Assembly (NCBI RefSeq): GCF_028502605.1
Contig: NC_079232.1
Location: 1,798,001 to 1,862,000, forward strand
DNA length: 64,000 nt
Direction: 5' to 3'
DNA from: Trichoderma breve
Lineage: Eukaryota > Ascomycota > Sordariomycetes > Hypocreales > Hypocreaceae
In this document: one piece after another, positions 46,570 to 59,273 of the stretch
Numbering within the stretch: position 1 is the first letter of the stretch
Layout of the letters: every line of letters starts with the position of its first letter
Translations under genes and position numbers: made by a program
The notes under the pieces: generated by a model
Database searches by the model: none
The model's input: the letters and a program-made list of their open reading frames with translations, nothing else
Told to the model about the DNA's origin: nothing

Positions 46570-46687
46570 CAACGCCATCTCCCAGCCAGAGCCGCAAACT
46601 CATTTCATTCTATTATACTCAACCTCAGCCTATGTAGACGATGCCCTTAATAAATAAATAATTCCAATCCATCTCTCAATATCTGGT

Positions 46688-46801
46688 GGAACAGTCGAGT
46701 GGTTAACTTGAGTAGCCATGGGCCTTGCCCTGTGTAGATGGGCTGTACGAGCATTGGCGGGGACGTTGCGCAGCGTCAGAGTTCGAACACCGGCTGTTCT
46801 G
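46688..46801 (+). tRNA. Possible tRNA-like Pol III gene, unusual or degenerate
   Basis: The ends GGAACAG and CTGTTCT pair over seven positions. A D-arm-like hairpin TCGAG-TGGTTAA-CTTGA follows, then TAGCC pairing with GGCTG around a long, intron-sized loop. A hairpin GACGTTG/CAGCGTC fits a class II variable arm. A B-box-like GTTCGAAC is present, but its flanking T stem does not pair. T7 follows at 46806-46812, a good Pol III terminator. No confident anticodon can be assigned. It could be a tRNA pseudogene, a tRNA-derived element or another Pol III RNA. Confidence 0.35.
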
Positions 46802-46805
46802 TTCA

Positions 46806-46812
46806 TTTTTTT
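46806..46812 (+). terminator. T-run, candidate Pol III terminator
   Basis: Seven T begin five bases after the 3' end of the tRNA-like unit, the spacing expected for RNA polymerase III termination. Confidence 0.45.
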
Positions 46813-47151
46813 CTTATTTGCTTATATTTTTGGTATTAAAATCCGTGAGATTCGATAGACTCTATCTGTGTCTCTTTTTTTATACAACAAAACAGTAGTT
46901 CTAGGGCGCTCAAATGCGATACCGTGTTTTGGGGTGGCAAAGCTAGACGCAAGCGCAGCACGGCCTTTTTAGTGTCTGAAATCTTCCGAAGAGGACGGGA
47001 TCCATACAGCGCTACTGCAGTCCCCATTTTAGTGCGCGGATGACATGGACGCACTAATAGTATCCAGCGGTATGAGACCGTGCAGCCAGCATGGCCGTGT
47101 CTACTTCCAAGCGCAGTTGAATGAATACATAATATTAGTCCATAGAAGTAG

Positions 47152-47165
47152 ATATATATATATAT
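47152..47165. repeat. Short (AT)7 microsatellite
   Basis: Seven AT dinucleotides lie in the gene-poor region. Confidence 0.8.
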
Positions 47166-48337
47166 GATTTTGAGAAACAAGATAGACGATACATAAGGTA
47201 CTTACTACCAAGGTAATATATCTACTAGGTAGTGAACTCTCAAAGTACCTAAGCTCCTCAACTGCTTTTCGCACCGGCAGCAGTGCTACGAATCTCAAAT
47301 TAGGAGCATAAAACCCCTCAAAAAGTCTGCAGATAGATAGCTCTACATGATCATTATTATCGACGTCGAGCCATGCAGCAGATATAGTTCAGACCCCGCC
47401 GATATTGGTTTTTCCCTCCTCTCGTATGTTGACGCGATCATCGATTGTGAAACTATCGACGCCCCAACCACAACATTGGATACAGCCAGCGGTTTTGAGG
47501 GCACTGGGGATTAGAAGCGGACGGGATATGCGTATTTAACAGAAGATACGGGACCCAACATTTTATCTCAAGTCACAAAGTGAAACGGACGATTGAAGGC
47601 ATCGTCGCGCAATGCTCCCATGTCTCCAGGAGAAAAGAGATATAAAAAAAACTCACGAGCTAAACTGAAAGAAGTTTACCTGTTCTTTACTATATGATAT
47701 CTTACCAAGATAATTGGTGGACTCAACGAACAAAGCTTGTTCGATGACTTTTCTGAATACGAACCAACGGCTGTTGGAAACTTGGAATTAACACAGAAAA
47801 GCGATATGGATGTGTATGCGCTCCAAACTTAGGGTACTTTCAGAAATGGAAGCATATTATACATTCGGTACATGAGAGTGAAATCAAGGATTAAATGACT
47901 CCCTCTGATGTGAGGCTGCTCAGAAGGCGAACTACATCCCCTCATCAGCTAGTTGAATATCGTAGCATATCCTTTCGCATCGTGGCTTAGCTTTTAGCAG
48001 CCTAAAGAACTTGCGCTAAGCGTTCCAGTTGATTTGCTTCATTGGCGGATTGGTTATATCAGTCTGAGATGCAATGCGTTCATTGGCCATAAAGGCCCGC
48101 GAGGCTGTGACAGAGGCACACTCGTAGGCATTCAGTAAAGCCGCGTAGCTTGAAGTCATAGCAGATAAATGAGTAGGTATGGTTCTTACTTCTATGAAGA
48201 GTAGTTTCACTTAGCTACCTATATATAAGCTCTAATGTAATTTGTGAAATAATGTTCTTCGGTAACAAGAAAATTCCATATTTGGCTCGTTTTTACTACA
48301 TTAACACTAAATTGCCCATGGCAGCGATGTTGGCACT

Positions 48338-51194
48338 ATGGATCCCTTCAATGGAGCCACTAGTGTCCGTACAATATGGGAATTTGCGCACAATGTCAGT
48401 AAGTTGGGGAAAATAGTCAAGTGTGCGCCCGAGACTTGGCAGCAATATTCTGATGGCCTACGTATTGTTGCTTGTGTAAGTATGCATTTCTTATCCGGTT
48501 GACAAGTTGCGTGAATTTACTAAGATTATGATCCAGCTTCAAACAGCGATTGAAAGTACTCTCAAGGCTTATCCTCGAATCCGTGGCCTCACTATTGGGA
48601 ATAATGGGAAGCAGTGTCCGCTGGTGGAATATATCAATGATAGACTTAGTACAGTACAAAATGATGCGTCTACCCTATTGAAGCATTACCAAGCGCTTGG
48701 GAAAAAAAGGTCAAAAAGGAGGCGGATTTGGGATTTCATATCTACGAACGAGGCCGCGGTTCGGTTCGCTTTGAACGAGAAACAAATATCGGATCTGATC
48801 AAGGGTGTCGAACAAGCCCAGGCCCATCTCCATCTGGCTTTATCATTGGTATCTGTGTGTTCTACCGAGTCATTGTAAGTTCCGAGAGATAAATTACATT
48901 TACAATGCAAGCTAATCAGAAGCTTTGAAGGCGATCGAAGACTGTCAGCCTCCTCGATGCGATCAAAGATGAGATGGTGAAGCATGGCCAAAAAATTGAT
49001 GAGATGAAATGCGATGCAAGCCGCTCCCAACTAACCAAGCTGGGGCTTGATTTTGATCAGAGGGCGAAGGCTCATGGAACTCTCAAGTCTGCAAAGCTTA
49101 AGCGGACTGGCAGGGGCCAGCTCAATTTTTTTGCTGCATCGACCAAGAAGAGAGGGGAGAGTAAAAAGTCGTTGTCCTTCCGTTCTAAACACAAAAGCTC
49201 GTCGGCACCTCAACACGAAGCACCAGGATCTCTGAACATAGGTTCTCCGAAAAGTCACTCCACCATGCGTTTATCCGCCCGAGATAGTGGTTACGGAGAC
49301 GGAGACAAGAATGATGGCTCTGCCGATGACGATGAAGAGTCTGGACAGAGTACGGCAGAGGATGAAGCTCAAGAAATTCAAGTGGATGATCTTGAGGACA
49401 CTAAGCTTGGCTTAATATATGACAAGGAAGCCAAACAACTGTTCCAGGTACCTATCGATTCTCCGGAATATGAACAGGCAGCTAGTCCACCAGAGAATTT
49501 AACCCTCAGCTTCGAGAACAACATCCGAGATTCACCCCCTATTACCCAGACCATCATTCGAGCTGATGAATTTGCAGATTCTCTTTCTGAAGATGAATGG
49601 CAATATTTGCAGTTCCGACCAATAGAAGAATTGATGGACGCCATAACGTCAGCTGACTGCACGGTTTATCCCACAGACGCCGAAACGAACACGTCGATAG
49701 ATCACGCCTCAGAAATTCAGCTGCAATTTAGGCCACGGTCATATGTTTTTATTGCGGAGACAGTAGAACTAAGGTTCTGTAAAGGAAAAAAATCTTCAAC
49801 GCTTAGCTTCTGCGTCGATAGGATTTCTGTTACAGATACTACACAGGGTTTCTGCGTCGTTCAGCCTTGTTCAGTCCTTGGAAATGCGCAGTGCAAACAT
49901 GTCACTATCGATATTCAGGCCATAAATATTGATATATTACCATTCCAGATTGAGTTGGTATCATATCATTGCATGATCCCTGGACTAAATGATGGCTCCA
50001 ACAAACAGAGCGACACAATTCTCATGATGTCCAAATGTTGCCACTCATCAAGACGCCGTCACACTGTGGTTGATATTACGGGCCATCGACAGAAGAAATG
50101 TGCTTATAAACATATGATTTGGGGCTTAGTGGCTGAGGTAACATCGGCTGAAGAAGATTCTGATGCAGCTACTGAACGTGCACTGTCGGAGGCTGGAAAC
50201 TATGACGCTCCTGATGTCAATCATGATCCAACGGAGGAAGACACAATCTCCAACTCGAAGCTAGCGGTACTCTTCCATCACGGTGGGGATGACGTTGTTC
50301 TCACCTTGTTGAATAATGTCATGCTACATGATGTCAAGTCACAAATTCCCGCACAAGTTGAATGGGCTGTATTTGTTCGCTTCCTACAACTCTCTGACAA
50401 ATGCAGCGCAACTTTGAGAGACAAAGCAATCAAGCAGGCGAAAACCTGGGTATCTAATTTTCATATCCCCAAAACTTTCGATAAAGATGCCGTTGCATGG
50501 CTTTGGGTTATGTGGAAATTACAAATGGTGACAGAATTCAAAGACCTGACAGCTCTTATTCAACGGCAGGCGCGGAATCCAGTTTCACGTTGCCTAAATG
50601 AACTTGAAGATGAATTACGAATTGAGCTGCCTACACTCCTCTTAGGTATGATATTTAGCTCCTCTTTAACATGAAGTAATGGTTGCTGATTTCAAGACAG
50701 ATCTTCTGGAACAAAGACGATCAGAGGTTCTCAGAAGAGTCAAAAACCGAATAGCTTCAGAGCTGAATATATACCGTAATAGGTATCTTGAGAATATCAC
50801 GGAAAGAGATATTCTATGGCTGTCTACTGGTGAAATTATGATCAACTCCTTGTCGTTCGGTTATTTGAGCTTGGAGAGCGAGAGGTGGATGAACCACGTT
50901 GGCTACGAGAGCGACTATGGCATAGAATTCCGCGGAGTGAGTTTTTTGGACGTTGCGAATGGTATCAGATCAACGGAGGACCTGGGTGACTGGAAGGTTA
51001 GTACGGTATCAACAGCAGACAGAATGCCTCAGGGGTTGGCCATGTTAACTGCATTTATACCTGTTCTCGGTGTGGGTTTGCACCAGGAAGGTATTCACAT
51101 GAGGCATGAAGGCTTCAAGTTGCAACTCGTAGGTTTCATCACCGAGCTAGAAAAAGAAAACTGGGGGGTTGATATTGAGGAGATTGAAGGATGA
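48338..51194 (+). CDS. 894-aa protein of unknown function with STAND-like helical N-terminus
   Basis: Exons 48338-48475, 48537-48874, 48931-50645 and 50701-51194 join in frame to 894 aa. The start MDPFNGATSVRTIWEFA and the first ~200 residues, mostly helix, look like the fungal N-terminal domains found on STAND/NLR proteins (start MDPxxxxAS, then hydrophobic helices). A KKRSKRRRIWDF cluster near residue 115 could be a nuclear signal. Around 230-360 is a low-complexity Ser/Lys region followed by an acidic region (DDDEESGQSTAEDEAQEIQ). The 450-900 portion has alternating strands and helices without a recognised domain. No NACHT, WD or ankyrin motif is seen. Intron 3 is supported by the frame-restoring acceptor GACAG. 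It ends 546 nt from the convergent NLR gene. The function is unknown. Confidence 0.8.
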
Positions 51195-51739
51195 ATTGTT
51201 TTGAGGAAAAAGTAAAATAAAACAAATCCTCTGCGTACATCTGCATATAAGGCGGGATAATGGCTTTCATGCTAATCAGAAGCTTATGCTCATTACATCT
51301 GCTAGGATGGCTATTTTGGGATGGAATCTGGATTATGACTAAATGTAAGAAACCTATCCTCCAAAGTTTTGTTGAGATTGTGAAGGTAAAATAGACATCA
51401 CTGTTCATAGCCAAGGCGAATTCAACGTAAGCTGCCGTGGAAATTATGATTATCTCCAGCTGAGAATCTCATATGCACACCTACACCTTTCAAAGTTATG
51501 CCACCTTACCAAGACGCAACAACGCCCCCACACGATCAGCTCCGGTATAATTCGCAAACTTCAACTAAAAGTAAGCTAACGTTGGAATCACGTTTCTAAC
51601 AATAATGACAGCATATTTGCTGAGACATGGATAATTACTATGGTATGGAGCTGAAGGCTCATGCAGCTCACGGGTGAGTTTCTCTAACTTGGTGTCAGGT
51701 ATACTCGTTCTAGGCACTTGAGACATCTTCATTATGTAT
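51195..51739. other. Convergent intergenic region
   Basis: About 545 nt lie between the 894-aa gene and the NLR gene 3' ends. No gene is seen. Confidence 0.5.
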
Positions 51740-54700
51740 TCAAAGAGTAAGTCTCTCCCAGAATTCGAAACCGCCCTTTATTATAACAACACGATGATCG
51801 CTCGCGAATATAACTTCCCGACTGTAGGTGCGTGGAGTCGTCCCCGAGACAGCAGCCAGCGCACACTTCAGTTCGCCCTCTGTATCGCACCATTCACTCA
51901 ACGCAAAGAAATGACGACGGGCGGTTGTGTTGGGTGACGATGGCCGAATGATACCGATATTTCCCATCCCACTAGTGACTTTGGGCTGCAATTCGGCACT
52001 GCATATCCATAGATCATTGTCTAAAAAAACCAGCGTAGATGGACCTACGAGTCCGATCACTGATCGCACGGATGAACGTACGGCACCGAGACTAGGTGCT
52101 GTGATCGGGAAGGCCGATGTTCCCGGTAAGTCTGGATCAAACGTAGCGGCTGACCACAGATGGATTTGCGGCGGTGCAGATGCTGAGGCTCTAAGAAGCT
52201 CGACGACGTATTCAGACGCGACATGATATGATGCCGTTGTAAAGGTGCAATCGGAGTTATGTCGTAAAGGTTCGAATCGTTGAACTTTCGGTGATCGTGG
52301 AGACTCCCTCTGTGAACTGGGCTCCAAGGATGGTGTAGGCCTTTGAAGGCGAATGCCCTCCGCAGAAGTCAATTCATTATAGTCGGCCCAGCGAAAGACT
52401 CGCGCCACATCACCAGTGATAATTACGAACCACTCTGGATTTGCAGGATGCCGGAAAGCCGTGCGAGCGGAAGAGCTGGCTGCTTTATTACAATCCAAAG
52501 CGCAAGAATTTGCGGTGTAGTCCTCCGTAGATGGTTGCCGTATCGGTTTGTGAACTAATCCAGACGGCAACTCCCAAAGTTCATCAAAGTTGTGGCCAGT
52601 TATAAGAAGCCGGTCGGCTGCATCATTGATGAGTAATCGCACTACTGCACCGCCAAATCGACGGTCAAGAATAATACGCGCTGCTGGCTGTTTTTGTCCT
52701 TGAAACCCTGTTGCAATATCCCTCAAAGGCATCAGTAGCTCGCCGACTAAGACACGACCGGAGTCATCAGCTGAAACAACAATATTCTTCTCTTCTCCAA
52801 GAGCAACCGCTATGACAGATACTCCCCGCGCGTGCTGGTAAAACGTGCAAGCCTCTGCTCCGTCGGTAGTAGAGAAGAGACAAACATCTCCTCGCCGCTT
52901 GCCTGCAATGACACACTCGCCGTCCCTCGATACCTCTAGGAGACTTGTGATTTCTGGTTCTTCGGGGCCATTAAGCATGCCAACTGTTGTTACAGGGAGA
53001 GTTGCTGCATCACTGGTACTCTCTAATTCATTGTTCTTCCTGACTAGGGCTGTTGGCTCCCACACACGGCACTGTTGGGAGTGAACATCAAGGAAGCGCA
53101 GTCCGTTGAAGCTGAAGGCCACGCCACGGACCGAGTCATATAGCCCGTCGATGCGGTAGATAGGCATCAGGATAGTGTTGCCATCATAATCATGGTCGAA
53201 GTCGAAAACTTCGATCATTCCATGACTGCCACCCGTGACCAGACTATGACCATCGGGTGAGCAGGCGACGCTTTGCGCATACACATTTGGCATGGTGAAC
53301 GTCAACTTCATCGTCAAGTAGTCGAAAATGCATAATCTACCATCATTACATGATACTATCAGTGCAATGATGTCTGGGTTAGGATTGAATACCATATCAT
53401 CGATGCCATTGTTTGCATCAACGATACATTGACCCAATACTTGTTGCTCCAGCGTGTTCCATATTAGTACCGGGTGTTTGCGGTAGCCGACAGCAAGTAA
53501 GATAGCATCGCTCGTTACTAAAAAGGCCACGCAAGTTGGAGACTGTTGCGGCACAATATATTGTGTGTGTGAGTAGTCATCCTCAAGGTTCTCCGGTATT
53601 GATCCGCTCCGAAATCCCTCGAGGCTCCTAATGGTTGTTAGCATGTGTATATTACGATTAAGCAACAGTGCTTGAGGCGCATATTACCATCTTGTGAGAC
53701 TACCAGATTGGAATGCGCAAAGAATTTCGTCAAGACCTAAGAATATGACTCCAAGAGGGGGCGATTGTAAGGGGAATTTATATAATTGAATACCTGTTGT
53801 TGGCCCCCATAGGACCATTGACTTGGCGCCACAAGAGATAACGTATTCGTCATCTTGGCTGAACTGGAGAAATTTGACTCTTTCGGGGTGTGTGATGGTC
53901 AGATGTAGCTGAAGAGATCCAGCATTGTAAAGAAAAATCTTTCCATTTGATAGCCCAACGGCGAAAAAACCATCTCCATGACAAACTGCTGTTGCTTGGC
54001 CCTTCTGGAAATCGAGGCGGCTCAAGCAGTCATCCCATGTTCCAGCAGGAAGGCCTTTAACAGCGAAAGTTGCCGATCGCCGATCTTTTGAAAAGGTCCT
54101 GAAAATCATAGACTCTGACGGGCATAGAGGGGGTATTAGGCGGTGGATTGAACGGGGCGACGTGAGCAGCTGAGATTGAAACTTTGCAGCTACGCGAATG
54201 AGGTCTGTCACCCAACCTTCAACAATGCTAACCGATAAATCCGTCGGGGGAACGTATTTCGCTCGACGACCTAAATAACCGCGAAGGTTCATGGCGCCTC
54301 GTGTAATGTGACTTATATCACCGCCTTTCGCAACATGTTCGATCCAGGAGAGGACATTGGTGTTCAGGAAAGTGCATATTTCTTCCATCAAGACATCATC
54401 TCCTGATGAACAGCGATATATGTGCTCCGAAAAGAATGTCGATGCATAGCCAAGCAGAGATGAGTCAATAGGCATTGTGGACGCAGATTTGGCGAAACCT
54501 TTCATCTTCACGGATCGTTGGGAACTCATTTGCAGTGCTTTAAGGCAATCGCCCGACAGAAATCGCGTGAGAATACCCGCAATGTGAGTGTGGCCGCGCT
54601 CCTTGTAAACAGTAAGTTCAGAGCACATGCTCTGATCGAGGAGAAACTCGCGTGCTGTTTCGTGTATTATATGCGCCTTGTCTGTTGGATCAACGTAGAC

Positions 54701-56701
54701 AAGCTGACCACATAAACTAGGAATTGCCCTTCTCATGTTTTGTAGTGTTTGGTTGAGATCGAGTTTTACAGCGCACCGTAGTTCATCGAGACCCAGCGGG
54801 CGGCGTGCTAGGACTACCCATGTCAATATAGTCCTCGCAAGGCTTGCTTTGCTCTTGTCCATCTCGATCGACTGTACCATTCTACTGTACAAGTCGCAGA
54901 GCTCTCCAGGCACTTCCTTTAAGACGTCTTCCATGGCCTCCTCAGTCCAAGCGTTTTCGAATTCCTGCAAGACTAGGCGAGCCCAGAGGAAAGAACCGGA
55001 AGACTTTTTGAGAATTTTGTTGCACATGGCCTCCAAATCGTCCTCTGTCTCCAGGCGGTCCAATTCTCTGAGCTTTGTGGCCAAGAATAGCCGAATGTCC
55101 TCGAGAGTATCTGAATCTGACAAGGCATAGGTAATCACTTGAGGCCCGAGAGATGCTAACCCACGCTCAACAGCATCTAGATTGCGGCTGGTAACGAAAA
55201 TTCGAAGTTCGCGCTTACGAGGCAATTTGGCCAAAAGCTTCTTGGTGAAGAGTGAACTAAAGTTGCCACATTCATCAAGGCCATCAATCACCCAGAAGTG
55301 CTGCTTTTCAAATGGTAGCTTGAAGATTCTATCGACGAAAAGCTTTGTCCAGATAGTCGCGTCGTCTGTCTTATCCCAGGCGACTCCCTCGTGTTCAAGC
55401 TGTATAAGCTTCTCTCTCACCAGATTATCCTGAGTTGCCATCTGAAAAGCGAGAGATCTAAAACAGTCGCTCAGTGTAGATTTGTTTGTAGTTGAGTGCT
55501 TGAAGAAGAAATAGCTACAACATACACGTAGAGGCCTCAGGTGATCAATAACGTGGCTGGAAAGGATGGATTTTCCGGTTGCAGGCCTCCCAGTCAGCCA
55601 GAGAATACTCGGGGCATCGCCGTCCTTCCAAGAATTGAAACAAGACTTGTTCGTAAGCCATTCGCAAGAATCGGGCATTTTAAGCTCGGATTGTAATGTA
55701 AGATCATCCTCCAATGTATCGGATACTCCAAGAAGAGACTTTAAGCGCAGATCTAATTCGATCTCCGTACTATCAGCTGTATCAAGTTGTGATAGGGTCG
55801 ACTCCAGGAATCTATCTTTAATCTCATCGACAGCAGTGTGGAGGGCATTTCGTACCATCTTGTAGTTAGAATCGTCTTGACTGGTGAATTTGCAGACATG
55901 GCGATGATCCGCATTCATCGCCTCGATCCTTTCTTTATCAAAGCCTAAAATTGCCGAGTCTTTGTCCACCACCATTCTAGTTATAGGCCCCAAGGCTGTA
56001 GGCAATGTCTCATAAAAGGTCCACAATGCCAAGTCCGCTGCAACATGGCGGAACCTATCTCTGATCAGGGCGAGCGTAGATGATCCAGATTTTAAGTCCG
56101 TTACAAAAGGCTTTTTGCCCCAAGCAACAATCAGCATGCTCTCTAGGATGCCTGCCAGATCTGAGCCGTGATGTGGGGTACCGAGGAAGAAGATTCCATA
56201 TATTCGCCCTGCTAGGTCTTTATATGATGGGTGTTGTCGTGCGATGATGTAGGCTTCTTTTGCAACACACCCGCCCATGCTGTGACCAACGAGAATGATG
56301 CGCGTATCATCCCGACGTATGTTTGGGTGGTTTCTCAGGCTCCCTATTAGAGACTCGGCAAAGTCGTGAATATTCAGGATGCTTTGTTGCTGCCACTTCT
56401 TGCCCCAGTCTGCTCGATAGCCAAAAGAATGGACCCGTACATCTTCAAATCCTCGCTCATCCGGCAGCCAATCTTTCGGCCAAAAGGACCTCGGGCGGCT
56501 CGAATTCGACCATGTCTTCCTGCTGCTTCCTCCAAGTCCATGGATGAATACTATATCGACTATGGCATTTCTAGGCGCTGGATCGTAGAGCGTGGTAAGT
56601 CCCAGCGGGTCGGTCTCTTGGGTTTCATCTTCAGATGCATCCGTGTTGGTGTGGGCGACCCTGGCGTGTAAGGTCTTTATTGCCGCTGGGAATCGCGACA
56701 T
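51740..56701 (-). CDS. NLR protein: alpha/beta-hydrolase - NACHT - WD-like propeller (1633 aa)
   Basis: Exons 56701-53688 and 53627-51740 join as LTRW-SLEGF to give 1633 aa. Residues 48-300 are a serine-hydrolase domain of the DUF676/PGAP1-like type: VFIHGLGG at 51-58, GHSMGG with Ser141, FLGTPHHGSD at 172-181, and a closing His in ADHRHVCKF near 266. Residues 360-700 are the NACHT-type ATPase with Walker A GRPATGKS (371-378) and Walker B FWVIDGLDECG (469-479). Residues 700-900 are helical. The remainder is a divergent WD-like beta-propeller (for example SPDGHSLVTGG, LSVSADDSGRVL-type turns). In fungi such STAND proteins act in non-self recognition and regulated cell death, with the N-terminal enzyme as effector and the repeats as sensor. 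The repeats are not near-identical, unlike rapidly evolving het genes. Confidence 0.92.
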
Positions 56702-58124
56702 TGTTGCATATTTTTAGGTTGTGACAGTCGAAGGGTTAATATCAATAGATATAGCCTCTTCCCGTCTGGCTCAAAGATTTTGATCACAGCTCCCCTGCTT
56801 CGTGAAGCCCACCTTAGCTTGGAATATGGCGGGTTGAGAAAGAAGGGGATTACCTCCAGCTGAGGGGGTTTGCCTAGCCAGCTGAAATACAGCCATTCAC
56901 GACACCCAATGAGAGGTAAGTTGCAAGCGCCCAACTCGGCCATTCCACCGGACCGCACCTAATCTAGCATTGAACCTAGCATGAAAGCTGGTACACCAAC
57001 AGGACAAGGGTAGATCATCCATTAACCAAGTCCTAGCTCACACTCCCGCAGAGACAGCTAGCTGCTATTGTTGAAGACAGCTAAGGCATGAATGAGCTCA
57101 TGTGAAGAGTCAAAGTTCACACGTATGAAGGGATGGGAATAAAATCTAGCCTACACGCGAGCAGAGTCTAACATAGCCTTAAGACGAATGCTCATTTCCC
57201 ATTACTCCTATAACTCTGGGCTAGAGGGGACTAATGTTCAAGCGGCGGAGTGCTTGCAAGGGGCTTCTCCGCATCAAAGTTGGCTAGGGAGAAATCTAGC
57301 TTGTTAGGTTGCTAGCGCTTCGGGCACTAAAGTACTCTATGGAATGATTGAGGAAGCCCGTGCAGACATCAAGAGAGTGAACTGCTTGATCAACGTGGAA
57401 TTGAATAGTACATGTATTGTACGTATAACACAGCAACGAATCATTTAGACATTCCCAAGTATCCGTCTTAATAATAGGTAAGGTAGTTTAGAGGTTAAAT
57501 GGAAAATAAGTTGAACTGGAATAGAACCTCTTTGCCTCTGTTGTATACTATTGGTGGGAACAGCTTATTGCCTCACGGAGTATGCCCATGGGGTGCATAT
57601 TGGTGAGATGCACGTAGCTTTTAGTGTCTCCAGACCATGATTGATGTTTCGACCTAGGGACTACGGGCCGACCCGTAAGCACATATTTCCCCCAATGTGA
57701 CCTTGATCGATTGTGCAGGCATGTATGCTTTAAGAGCTAACAGAACCGCCCTTCCTTTCTATTGGCTTCTAGGCTAAGAGTACAAGAATTCTCTGGATTG
57801 AATGCTTAGAAGGTCAAGAGGTGGTACATTGGCTCTGTGCATATTATATTCTTCCAAACACAACTGTGGCTTGCCTGGCTTGACACCTCTCTGTTGCTGG
57901 TCGGCAGCTTTCTACACTTTCCTTCTGCTATGCCGCTGCGCCGGTATATCCTTCGGGGTACGCTTCGGCTAGTCTTCGAATCTCGTCTATCGCCCTACAG
58001 CAATGTTAGGCTTACGATCCACTGTACATGGAAATGCTCGTGTCAGAAACTTACATGCGAACAAATGACTCTTGGTTGGGAAACAGCGCTGCCGCGTGCA
58101 AATTAAATCTCCTAGGTCGACAGG
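56702..58124. other. Intergenic region upstream of the NLR gene
   Basis: About 1.4 kb is the NLR promoter side and the 3' side of the kinase gene. It has several short open frames but no recognised domain. The sequence is compositionally mixed, with CTAGCT-rich patches that might be eroded repeats; I cannot identify an element. Confidence 0.4.
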
Positions 58125-59273
58125 TTAAGTTAAGTTATCAATATTGTCAGCGTGGGCCACGTACAATGAATAGAGGGCGTTGCGGTCGTCATAGTCCTCT
58201 TCTGGTTCGGCTTTGGGTATGTGGGAATGATAGGCCTGGAAATAGCGACGAGTGAACTTATTTCGCTCCGGGCGCCAGTTTCCTAGCTCATCTAGCATTG
58301 TGTTATCAGCAGACCTAACTAGATGCAGGGGATAGCATGGGGACACGAGTCAGTAAGAGTGCAAGATTACCTACACTCGTTGTGCGCCCAAAAGCTGGCA
58401 GGGTCATAAACGATGCCCTCTTCTGTATCTCCGTCGACAATACCTGTATTCCCGTACCATAAGTCTCCATGAACCAGCGAAGGTCGTACCGCCCGTCCCT
58501 CGCTTTCCAGTGGTCGCAAGAGTCTGGGTATGATTTTGTCGAAGAGTGCAGGCATAAGCTCATCAAGCTCAAGGTTGTGTCCAGCCCGATCCTCACGGAC
58601 CTTTAAAACATGGCGTAGACCGTTAGCAAAGAACGCTTCCCAACTATCGCACCAGGTATTATCCTGTGGAAGGTTACCGTTATAGGTTGTGCAGTGGAAT
58701 CCGAATTTGCCTTCTGGTGATGTGTGGCTAGAATGCAACCGGGCTAGCTGCTCGCAGAAAAAATTGGGTTCGGGTACGCCCTCGATGAAATCGTAGAACT
58801 TGCAAATGTAGAAATGGGAATTCGAATCGTTTTTGAAAGTCCCCCATCCAATGGGCTTGGGGCAGAATTCGGGTATGATCTTGTGGATAGCCGATGTAGA
58901 TTCGAACTCGCCCATCAGAGCCAGTTTCCCGTGATGGTCAACAGAGACCTAGGATGGTAAGCAATCTTAATGCCGTGCACCAGGCACATCCAAGAGTTGA
59001 ACAGTATTATACAAACTTTCATAAAATAATCTTCGTTGCTCCCATCATTGTTGCGCACATTAAGACGAAAAGCCTTTGCCCAGGCAGACTCTTGGTGGTA
59101 TGCCACTTCCAACACCTCCGCAGCGTCTGGTAATGCTGTAAATATTCAGACGTTTCTGTTAATTTGACGCCCAAATAGGTAAAGGTCTGCTAATATGGCT
59201 CACCAGAGAGCACATTTGGATCTACCGTCTGCTGATTTCCAGCAGCAACATAGCTGCCGAATGTATTGGCCAT
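58125..59273 (-). CDS. Fructosamine/ketosamine-3-kinase-like protein (309 aa)
   Basis: Exons 59273-59204, 59135-59017, 58948-58375 and 58291-58125 join in frame to 309 aa. The N-terminal region has ESAWAKAFRL and FMKV, fitting the nucleotide-binding lobe. HGDLWYGN is the kinase catalytic loop (Asp as base, Asn for Mg), and YDPASFW carries the DFG-like Asp. HNEYELGNW, formed across intron 3, is a signature of the fructosamine kinase family. Length equals the family norm. The reaction is phosphorylation of protein-bound fructosamines or ribulosamines at O3, making them unstable so that the amine is released. The start at 59273 has a good context, and the donor GTTTGT of intron 2 is weak but phase-consistent. 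It is divergent from an aldo-keto reductase 465 nt away. Aminoglycoside-type phosphotransferase is the alternative. Confidence 0.9.

Larger units (their letters stand above)
46145..48337. other. 2.2-kb gene-poor stretch with Pol III-like unit
   Basis: No protein-coding gene is supported. The stretch holds a TATAAAA motif at about 46563, the tRNA-like unit at 46688-46801 with its T-run, and a short (TA) repeat at 47152-47165. Confidence 0.5.

Noticed and set aside
53741..53797. Possible extra 57-nt intron in the NLR gene (GTATTC...CTTAG)
   Set aside because: The segment is stop-free, in frame, and fits the WD-like pattern, so it is kept as coding.
57200..57480. Possible solo LTR or transposon remnant upstream of the NLR gene
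   Set aside because: No terminal repeats, target duplication or recognisable element sequence could be seen.
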